Positions 5,636 through 10,051 of a stretch of 10,051 nucleotides of DNA are shown here, piece by piece. The stretch's first letter is position 1; the number at the start of each line of letters is the position of its first letter. Origin of the DNA: Hyphomicrobiales bacterium (lineage in GTDB: Bacteria; Pseudomonadota; Alphaproteobacteria; Rhizobiales; Beijerinckiaceae); the NCBI GenBank assembly GCA_003164825.1, contig PLUH01000386.1, forward strand, positions 178-10,228, given 5' to 3'. The position numbers and the translations under genes are program-made. The notes beneath the pieces are model-generated. The model saw nothing but the letters and a program-made list of their open reading frames with translations, made no database searches and was not told where the DNA came from.

Positions 5636-6703
5636 CTAAGCCCCCGCGGAATATTCCCTCAACCGGCTCACCATCTCGTCCGAATATTGGCGCCGAAGTC
5701 CTGCGGCCTCCATCGCGTCGCCGTTGACGCGACGGGTGATGGCGTCGATGTCCCACGCGTCGGCCAACGGCAGGCAGCCATTGCTCGCAAGATACCAGCA
5801 GCCGGAGAACGCCGCGCCTTCATTCGTTTCGCAATAGTCCGCAGCCTGCTCCGGCGTCTTGCCGATCGCGCGGCCGAACGCGGAATATTCGTCGCGCCCG
5901 GTGAGCTGGATGAGGCCGCGGCCGCGGAAGCGGTATCCGTCCCCGCTCGCCGCGTCGCCGTTGCCGTTGACGCCGGCGTAGACGAAGTCCGCGAATCGTC
6001 GCTGATCGGCGCAATAGGGCTCGGCCGCCGCCGGCGTGGGAAACAGCGCCGGCCAGACCTGGCACGCGCGCCCGGGCGTGTAATAGAGGTCTTCGACAAT
6101 CGCGCTCAGCGCCGGGCCGGCCTCGACCAGAAACTGGCCCATTGCGGCGGCGCGCCGCCGATCGTTCGAAAAGTCGAATTTCTCGAAGGCGGAAACCAGC
6201 GCCGGAACCCAGGCCGCGGCATTCGCCTGCGGGCATACGGCCCTCATCGCCGCGGTCAGCGCCGCGGCGCCATCATGCGGTTCTGGAGCCGGCGGAACGG
6301 TTGGCGGGCGCGGCGGGACGGGGACGGGCGGCGGAGACCTTGTCGCGCTCCTCGTCCCCGGAATGACGACCGACATCGTATTTTCGATGAAATCCGCGCC
6401 GACGTAGCCGGACCCGGCGATGCCCAGCATGAGCTTCCAATTGCCGGGGTCGACCGTGATGATGTTCTCGAGATTGAGCGCGATCCCGGCGAGGATTCCG
6501 GCGATGAACCCGATCATCAAGCTCAGAACAAGATAGGCGAGGCTGAACTCCGCTTGCTCGGCCGGCGTCGTCGAGTTCAGCGATCCGGCGTTTTTCAATC
6601 CGACGATCGCGCGGACGCCCTGCCCGAGAACGCCCAGAAGGCCGCAAAGCAAAAGTGCGAGGAGGATGCTCCCTACGGTCGGAACGCCCCCCTGCCCCGT
6701 CAT
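5636..6703 (-). CDS. Membrane-anchored GH19 chitinase/endolysin-like protein
   Basis: A 355-residue protein. The N-terminus has two strong hydrophobic helices (about 11-36 and 54-78) and a weaker hydrophobic segment near 90-103. A proline-rich linker follows (about 123-142). The C-terminal half (about 145-350) is a glycoside hydrolase family 19 / lysozyme-like domain: AAAMGQFLVEAGP with candidate catalytic Glu194, then YAGVNGNGDAASGDGYRFRG, and the hallmark RGRGLIQLTGRDEY (about 260-273). Cysteines at 213, 231, 291, 302 and 310 could form disulfides in the periplasm. Family members cut chitin or peptidoglycan glycan strands; phage and bacterial GH19 proteins of this size are often lysins. The start ATG (6703-6701) has AAGGGG upstream on the minus strand. 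No holin, portal or tail genes are nearby, so this is not an evident prophage. It could be a cell-wall remodelling enzyme or a domesticated lysin. Confidence 0.88.
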   Translation of the reverse strand: MTGQGGVPTVGSILLALLLCGLLGVLGQGVRAIVGLKNAGSLNSTTPAEQAEFSLAYLVLSLMIGFIAGILAGIALNLENIITVDPGNWKLMLGIAGSGYVGADFIENTMSVVIPGTRSATRSPPPVPVPPRPPTVPPAPEPHDGAAALTAAMRAVCPQANAAAWVPALVSAFEKFDFSNDRRRAAAMGQFLVEAGPALSAIVEDLYYTPGRACQVWPALFPTPAAAEPYCADQRRFADFVYAGVNGNGDAASGDGYRFRGRGLIQLTGRDEYSAFGRAIGKTPEQAADYCETNEGAAFSGCWYLASNGCLPLADAWDIDAITRRVNGDAMEAAGLRRQYSDEMVSRLREYSAGA

Positions 6704-6886
6704 CAGCCCGCCCCTTAACCAACGTCATTCTCATTGGCGCCGGAGCGTTGACATTGAATTAACGGATGTGAGCGGCAGGAGGAGGCGAGAAAGGGCCAGG
6801 GGCATAGCGTCCTGAGTTGAAAACGCGGCCCGAAGTCGATTTCGGTTTCGTCGATCGAGAGCCGCGCTGCAACGTCGCAAAACCGC

Positions 6887-6915
6887 TTGTTGTGTTCTAT
6901 ATCAGAACTGATATA
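6887..6915 (+). promoter_or_regulatory. Predicted higBA promoter
   Basis: TTGTTG (6887-6892) is a fair -35 box. After 17 nt comes GATATA (6910-6915), a weak -10 box inside the right arm of the inverted repeat. Predicted initiation at about 6921-6923 falls immediately before the third in-frame ATG (6924), again suggesting a leaderless message. Confidence 0.4.
6898..6915. promoter_or_regulatory. Inverted repeat overlapping the higB start, probable operator
   Basis: TATATCAG-AA-CTGATATA has perfect 8-bp arms (6898-6905 and 6908-6915) around a 2-bp centre. The right arm ends on the A of the first in-frame ATG (6915). An XRE-type antitoxin is encoded in the operon, and such antitoxins bind inverted repeats at their own promoter. 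The repeat is seen directly; its role is inferred. Confidence 0.72.
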
Positions 6916-6923
6916 TGATGGAT

Positions 6924-7250
6924 ATGGTGGGGCGCCGCTTAAAGCCGATCGCTTTTCTGGGCGACGCCCTTGATCTGCTTCGAGCCTTTCCCGAGGGAGC
7001 GCGCAAGGAGGCTGGAGTTCAGCTGCACAAGATTCAGCAGGGGCTTACGCCAACCGACTGGAAGCCAATGCGGACCATCGGACCGGGAGTGGCCGAAATC
7101 CGGATTCACGACGAGGGCGGGGCGTTTCGCGTCATCTATATCGCCACGCGCGACAGCGCGATTTACGTGCTGCACGCTTTCCAGAAGAAGACCCAGCGGA
7201 CCGCGAAACGCGATTTGGACCTCGCGGCGGCGCGGCTTAGACAGATTTAG
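6924..7250 (+). CDS. higB: HigB/RelE-like toxin, phage Gp49 family
   Basis: Probable type II toxin of the RelE/ParE fold, of the phage-derived Gp49-like (DUF891) branch whose members cleave mRNA on the ribosome. Typical features are MRTIGPGVAEIRI, the central GAFRVIYIA strand, and the C-terminal block VLHAFQKKTQRT with basic residues that usually contact RNA. The protein is 108 residues from ATG 6924. ATGs at 6915 and 6918 are in the same frame and would add 3 or 2 residues. None has a Shine-Dalgarno sequence. The 6924 start (MVGRRLKPIAFLG) is chosen because the predicted transcription start lies just before it, but this is not certain. The antitoxin follows after a 19-nt gap, the toxin-first order usual for higBA. 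Confidence 0.9.
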   Translation: MVGRRLKPIAFLGDALDLLRAFPEGARKEAGVQLHKIQQGLTPTDWKPMRTIGPGVAEIRIHDEGGAFRVIYIATRDSAIYVLHAFQKKTQRTAKRDLDLAAARLRQI

Positions 7251-7269
7251 CAGGCAAGGAAGAACGACG

Positions 7270-7545
7270 ATGGAACGGCAGGACTTCGCCAACGTGTGGG
7301 ACGCGTTGGAGAATACCCAGGCGGAAGCGGCAAGCATGACGATGCGATCGAATGTCATCATCGCGATCGAGCAGACAGTGCGCGGCTGGAATGTTACCCA
7401 GACGGAAGCCGCCCGCAGACTTGGCGTGACGCAGCCCCGCCTGAATGATCTGCTGCGCGGACGGGTCCAGAACTTCAGCCTCGACGCCCTCGTTGACCTA
7501 GCGGCAAGAGCCGGATTGAGCGTTCGCCTGGACATCGCAGCTTGA
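7270..7545 (+). CDS. higA: HigA-like XRE-family antitoxin
   Basis: A 91-residue antitoxin and probable autorepressor for the toxin just upstream. The helix-turn-helix domain covers about residues 38-80: WNVTQTEAARRLGVTQPRLN (first helix, turn and recognition helix), then LLRGRVQNFSLDALVDLAARAGL. The N-terminal 35 residues are probably the toxin-neutralising part. The start ATG 7270 is well supported by AAGGAAG at 7256-7262, 7 nt upstream, in contrast to the toxin, which has no ribosome-binding site. It would therefore be translated more efficiently than the toxin. It ends 33 bp from the convergent transporter gene. Confidence 0.9.
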   Translation: MERQDFANVWDALENTQAEAASMTMRSNVIIAIEQTVRGWNVTQTEAARRLGVTQPRLNDLLRGRVQNFSLDALVDLAARAGLSVRLDIAA

Positions 7546-7578
7546 ACCGCGACGGGTCAGAGGCAACGAGCGATCGCC

Positions 7579-8454
7579 TCACTCGACCGCTTCCCCGACC
7601 ATCTTGCCTCGCGCGGCGACGTAGAGACCGCTGCCGATGATGATGGCGTTGCCGACGATGATCGGCAGCGTCGGGGCGTCGCGCCAGACGAGCCAGCCCA
7701 TGATCGCCGCCCACACAATCGCCGAATATTGCAGCGGCGCGAGCACCGCGGCGCGGGCCAGCGCCAGCGCCCGGACGATGAAAATGAAGCAGGTCATCGA
7801 GACGACCCCGACCAGGAACATGAGGCCGAGATCGAACGCGGTCGGCGTCGTCCAGGCCCAGGGAACGGTCGCGGCGCCGATGACGCCGCTGCCGACGAAT
7901 TGCCAGAAGACCAAGGGCAGCCAGTGGACGCCGCGGAGTTCGCGGGTGATCGTCTGGCTCAGCGCGAACGTCGTCGCACCGAAGAGCGCAAGCGGCGCGG
8001 CCCAGGAAAACATCTGCGGCGACGGCCGGAGCGCGATAAGCACGCCAACGAAGCCGACCAGGACCGCGATCCAGCGGAAGCGCTCGACCTTCTCGCCGAG
8101 CAGCGGGGCCGACAGCGCGGTGACGATCAGCGGCGTCGCCATATAGAAGGTCATCACGTCGGCAAGCGGCATGAAGCGCGTCGCGTAGTAGAAGGCGAAC
8201 GTGTCGACCGCGGCGCACAGGACGCGCGCGACCTGGAGCGGCGCCTGGCGCCGGTCGACGAGCTTGACCTTGAACGACAGGATCATCGGCGCCAGCACGA
8301 CGGCGGCGCCGACCGAGCGCAGCATCATCAATTGGCCGACACCGTAGTCGGCGACCAGCCATTTGCCGAGCGCGTCGTTGACCGCGAACAAGCCGACGCC
8401 GACGAGATAGAGGACGACGCCGAGGCCCGCGGTTCCGGAGCGAGGCATCGGCAT
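7579..8454 (-). CDS. EamA/DMT-superfamily membrane transporter
   Basis: A 291-residue inner-membrane protein with two EamA repeats and about ten transmembrane helices, the usual architecture of the drug/metabolite transporter superfamily. The first repeat runs about 9-142, with LYLVGVGLFAVNDALGKWLV and the conserved stretch LADVMTFYMATPLIVTAL ending PLLGEKV. The second runs about 150-281, with WLPLVFWQFVGS and APLQYSAIVWAAIMGWLVW. Substrates of this family vary (amino acids, nucleotides, drugs) and cannot be assigned here. The start ATG 8454 has AGGA about 5 nt upstream; ATG 8448 is an alternative. It converges on higA and is followed, on the 5' side, by a repeat-containing spacer before rpsD. 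Confidence 0.93.
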   Translation of the reverse strand: MPMPRSGTAGLGVVLYLVGVGLFAVNDALGKWLVADYGVGQLMMLRSVGAAVVLAPMILSFKVKLVDRRQAPLQVARVLCAAVDTFAFYYATRFMPLADVMTFYMATPLIVTALSAPLLGEKVERFRWIAVLVGFVGVLIALRPSPQMFSWAAPLALFGATTFALSQTITRELRGVHWLPLVFWQFVGSGVIGAATVPWAWTTPTAFDLGLMFLVGVVSMTCFIFIVRALALARAAVLAPLQYSAIVWAAIMGWLVWRDAPTLPIIVGNAIIIGSGLYVAARGKMVGEAVE

Positions 8455-8489
8455 GGGATCCTGAAGGTTCGGCGGTTCTGTTTAGTCGC

Positions 8490-8604
8490 CCCCGCGAACG
8501 CGGGGTCCAACGGGGCGCCGCCTATCTCCGCCTAGCGTTGGCCTGAAACTCTGGATGCCCGCCTGCGCGGGCATTACATGTAGGCTCTGGGCGCCGCTTT
8601 CGCG
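8490..8604. repeat. Cluster of short GC-rich hairpin repeats
   Basis: Three REP-like hairpins lie in the spacer between rpsD and the transporter. The first is CCCCGCG-AA-CGCGGGG (8490-8505). The second is TGCCCGC-CTGC-GCGGGCA (8556-8573). The third, imperfect, is near 8592-8604 (GCCGCTTTCGCGGGC, reading CCGC-GAAA-GCGG on the minus strand). The core shared by these hairpins, CCCGCG/CGCGGG next to CTGGATG or GGGTCCA, is typical of dispersed intergenic repeats in alphaproteobacteria. None is followed by a clear U-tract, but they could serve as attenuators or mRNA 3'-end stabilisers for rpsD. Confidence 0.6.
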
Positions 8605-8619
8605 GGCACGACAAAAACG

Positions 8620-9237
8620 TCAGCGCGAATAGAATTCGATGACGAGGTTCGGCTCCATGTGCGTCGGATAGGGCACTTCGGAGAGGCTGGGGATGCGGGT
8701 CATCTTGGCCGTGCCTTTGGCGTGATCGACTTCGATATAGTCGGGCACGTCGCGCTCGGCGAGCGCGTTGGCTTCGAGCACCAGAGCCATCTGCCGCGAG
8801 GATTCCTTGATCTCGACCAGATCGCCGACTTTCACCTGATAGGAGGCGATGTTGACCCGGCGGCCGTTGACCTTGATGTGGCCGTGGTTGACGAACTGGC
8901 GGGCGGCGAACACCGTCGGCACGAACTTCGCCCGGTAGATCAGCGCGTCGAGCCGGCGCTCGAGCTGGCCGATCAGATGGGCGCTCGAGTCGCCCTTGAG
9001 GCGACGGGCTTCGACGTAATATTTGTGAAACTGCCGCTCGGATATGTTGCCGTAGTAGCCCTTGACCTTCTGCTTGGCCTTGAGCTGGGTGCCGAAGTCG
9101 GTCGCCTTGCCCTTGCGCCGCTGGCCATGCTGGCCCGGCCCATATTCACGCTTGTTGTAGGGGCTCTTGGGCCGGCCCCAGATATTCTCGCCCATGCGGC
9201 GATCGATCTTGTATTTCGCTTCCGCGCGCTTCGTCAT
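8620..9237 (-). CDS. rpsD: 30S ribosomal protein S4
   Basis: A 205-residue S4, full length, binding the 5' domain of 16S rRNA and nucleating assembly of the small subunit body. The N-terminal domain contains EYGPGQHGQRRKGKATDFG and LKAKQKVKGYYGNISERQF. The S4 RNA-binding domain (about 95-157) contains LDALIYRAKFVPT and HIKVNGRRVNIASYQV, and the C-terminus is PNLVIEFYSR. The N-terminal zinc-binding cysteines found in some S4 paralogues are absent, so this is the zinc-independent form. AGAGGA (9249-9244) lies 6 nt upstream of the ATG. The gene stands alone, outside the alpha operon, as is common in alphaproteobacteria, and has its own promoter at 9389-9417. Confidence 0.99.
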   Translation of the reverse strand: MTKRAEAKYKIDRRMGENIWGRPKSPYNKREYGPGQHGQRRKGKATDFGTQLKAKQKVKGYYGNISERQFHKYYVEARRLKGDSSAHLIGQLERRLDALIYRAKFVPTVFAARQFVNHGHIKVNGRRVNIASYQVKVGDLVEIKESSRQMALVLEANALAERDVPDYIEVDHAKGTAKMTRIPSLSEVPYPTHMEPNLVIEFYSR

Positions 9238-9388
9238 CGCAATTCCTCTTTTTCTCGGTTCAACGAGGAACGCGCCCTCCTCTGCGCCAAAGGCGCCGAC
9301 AGGCCATCAGCCGAGCAAGGCTTAAGGCCGCAGGTGCGTCAAACGACAAACGCGCTCCCGTTTAGCCGAGAGCGCGCCTGAAGCGCGG

Positions 9389-9417
9389 TTCCTAGAGGAG
9401 CCGGGCGCGGCTGTCAA
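9389..9417 (-). promoter_or_regulatory. Predicted sigma-70-type promoter of rpsD
   Basis: On the minus strand, a perfect TTGACA -35 box (9417-9412), a 17-nt spacer and TAGGAA (9394-9389) form a plausible housekeeping promoter aimed at rpsD. The predicted leader is about 145 nt long. It contains a GCGCC-AAA-GGCGC hairpin (9284-9296) and a CTCGG/CGAG hairpin close to the ribosome-binding site. Confidence 0.6.
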
Positions 9418-9605
9418 ACTCTTTGCAGGCGAGCGACGCCATGAAAGCCCGGAACGGATCGCTGATATGCTAAATTCGCATGCCTTGGCCCAATCTGGTG
9501 TAAAAAATGTTAATTTTACTGCACTTCATTGCCGAGTCTCGGGCTCGCCATCCTTTGGTCACGACATCGTCATGCGAAAATCACATGAATTATCGCACTG
9601 CATCA

Positions 9606-9634
9606 TTGACTTTTGCGGCGCAGCATTCTATTTA
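9606..9634 (+). promoter_or_regulatory. Possible promoter of the DUF1127 gene
   Basis: TTGACT (9606-9611) and TATTTA (9629-9634) are 17 nt apart, upstream of the DUF1127 gene, and would give a leader of about 80 nt. The -35 match is good and the -10 match is only partial. Confidence 0.4.
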
Positions 9635-9720
9635 CAGCGGGTCTAGGAGAAGGAGCGAACGAATCGGCCTTGAAACGTCGGGGCCGAGATTGGGAGGGCG
9701 GTCAACCATAGGAGACCGCC

Positions 9721-9882
9721 ATGAAGAAGTTCTCTCTTGTGCGATTCCTGCGCGCCCGCCGGGTGTACTGGAACGTGTTGCAGGAACTTACCAACTATTC
9801 CGACCGCGAGCTGCACGATATCGGCATTGATCGCGCCGACATTCACGAAATCGCCCGCCTGGCTTCGCAGGAACAGAACTAA
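9721..9882 (+). CDS. DUF1127 (YjiS-like) small protein
   Basis: A 53-residue arginine-rich micro-protein. It starts MKKFSLVRFLRARRVYW, followed by the family core LQELTNYSDRELHDIGIDRADIHEIA. In DUF1127 proteins this core takes the form L-x-x-L-[ST]-D-R-x-L-x-D-I-G-[IL]-x-R-x-[DE]-I. It begins at ATG 9721 with GGAG (9711-9714) 6 nt upstream and ends at TAA 9880-9882. Members are abundant in alphaproteobacteria; in Agrobacterium they have been linked to phosphate/carbon metabolism and RNA turnover, and some are stress-induced. The exact role here cannot be told. A strong hairpin follows immediately. Confidence 0.93.
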   Translation: MKKFSLVRFLRARRVYWNVLQELTNYSDRELHDIGIDRADIHEIARLASQEQN

Positions 9883-9887
9883 CCTCA

Positions 9888-9915
9888 ATGGCGGCGCCCC
9901 ACTCGGCGCCGCCAT
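9888..9915. terminator. Strong hairpin between convergent genes, probable bidirectional terminator
   Basis: ATGGCGGCGCC (9888-9898) pairs perfectly over 11 bp with GGCGCCGCCAT (9905-9915) around a 6-nt loop. It lies 5 nt after the DUF1127 stop and 4 nt from the stop of the convergent manC-like gene, so it could end both transcripts. There is no U-tract on either side, so the mechanism is uncertain. Confidence 0.65.
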
Positions 9916-9919
9916 AGCC

Positions 9920-10051
9920 TCATTCCCGGCTGTAGTCGTCGTCGATGCGAACGATATCGTCCTCGCCGAAATAGCTGCCGGTCTGAACCTCGATCAGTTC
10001 CAGGTCGATCTTGCCGGGGTTGGCGAGGCGATGGGTCGAGCCGATCGGCAG
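9920..10051 (-). CDS. manC: Mannose-1-phosphate guanylyltransferase/mannose-6-phosphate isomerase, C-terminal end (partial)
   Basis: Only the last 43 codons and the TGA (9922-9920) are inside the window; the rest lies beyond 10051. The segment LPIGSTHRLANPGKIDLELI then EVQTGSYFGEDDIVRIDDDY matches the C-terminal cupin of the bifunctional type II phosphomannose isomerase/GDP-mannose pyrophosphorylase family, including the metal-site His in STHRL and the characteristic GSYFGEDDIVR. The full enzyme would supply mannose-1-phosphate and GDP-mannose for exopolysaccharide or lipopolysaccharide. A monofunctional GDP-mannose pyrophosphorylase with a cupin tail cannot be excluded from the fragment. Confidence 0.85.
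   Translation of the reverse strand: MPIGSTHRLANPGKIDLELIEVQTGSYFGEDDIVRIDDDYSRE

Larger units (their letters stand above)
9238..9720. other. Intergenic region between rpsD and the DUF1127 gene
   Basis: This 483-bp region has no convincing gene. The rpsD leader and promoter occupy roughly 9238-9417. From about 9460 to 9640 the sequence becomes clearly more AT-rich than its surroundings and contains the inverted repeat GTAAAA-8nt-TTTTAC (9500-9519). The promoter and leader of the DUF1127 gene follow. Open frames across 9507-9830 show no family motif or codon bias and contain the start of the DUF1127 gene in another frame. Confidence 0.6.

Noticed and set aside
5687..6718. Open frame of 343 codons on the + strand
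   Set aside because: It is the antisense shadow of the GH19 gene, whose domain motifs are clear on the minus strand.
5636..7545. Prophage (GH19 lysin plus Gp49-like protein)
   Set aside because: No structural, packaging, integrase or holin genes are present, and the Gp49-like protein is the toxin of a toxin-antitoxin pair.
8659..9381. Open frame of 240 codons on the + strand over rpsD
   Set aside because: It is antisense to a certain S4 gene and has no recognisable domain.
9507..9830. 107-codon + strand frame overlapping the DUF1127 start
   Set aside because: It shows no family similarity and overlaps the well-supported DUF1127 gene in another frame.

Overview
The window looks like chromosomal DNA from a GC-rich alphaproteobacterium, most likely Hyphomicrobiales (Rhizobiales). 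The evidence is the strong GC bias at third codon positions, an alphaproteobacterial-type ribosomal protein S4, a DUF1127 micro-protein, and palindromic intergenic repeats typical of such genomes. I cannot name a genus from sequence alone.

Layout. The left end (107-1743, + strand) carries an Ogt-type O6-alkylguanine DNA alkyltransferase and an isopenicillin-N-synthase-like 2-oxoglutarate/Fe(II) oxygenase. From 1809 to about 3117 (- strand) lies a toxin-antitoxin patch. It holds an intact vapBC pair whose 16-bp palindromic operator touches the vapB start codon. Upstream of it is a decayed hicAB locus: hicB with a frameshifted N-terminus, preceded by only the 3' end of hicA, which is itself frameshifted and cut off next to a REP-like inverted repeat (3157-3262). 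At 3348-5150 (- strand) is a fusion of a CoA-binding Rossmann domain with an O-acetylhomoserine sulfhydrylase. A small exported-protein gene follows (5329-5608, +) with apparent frameshifts in its signal-peptide region. Next is a membrane-anchored GH19 (chitinase/endolysin-like) protein (5636-6703, -).

A toxin-first higBA-type module (6924-7545, +) follows, also with an inverted repeat running into its start codons. After it come an EamA/DMT transporter (7579-8454, -), a cluster of hairpin repeats (8490-8604), rpsD (8620-9237, -) with a recognisable promoter and leader, a 53-aa DUF1127 gene (9721-9882, +), a strong hairpin, and the last 43 codons of a manC-type mannose-1-phosphate guanylyltransferase/mannose-6-phosphate isomerase (9920-10051, -).

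How the genes relate. rpsD and the sulfhydrylase are housekeeping. The three toxin-antitoxin loci (one dead or dying, two apparently intact) lie within about 5.7 kb, and the two repeat clusters lie close by, which suggests a region that has gained and lost accessory genes. I see no transposase, integrase or CRISPR array. The most interesting points are the operator-on-start-codon arrangement in both intact toxin-antitoxin modules (suggesting leaderless mRNAs), the eroded hicAB remnant, the CoA-binding/sulfhydrylase fusion and the membrane-anchored GH19 enzyme.
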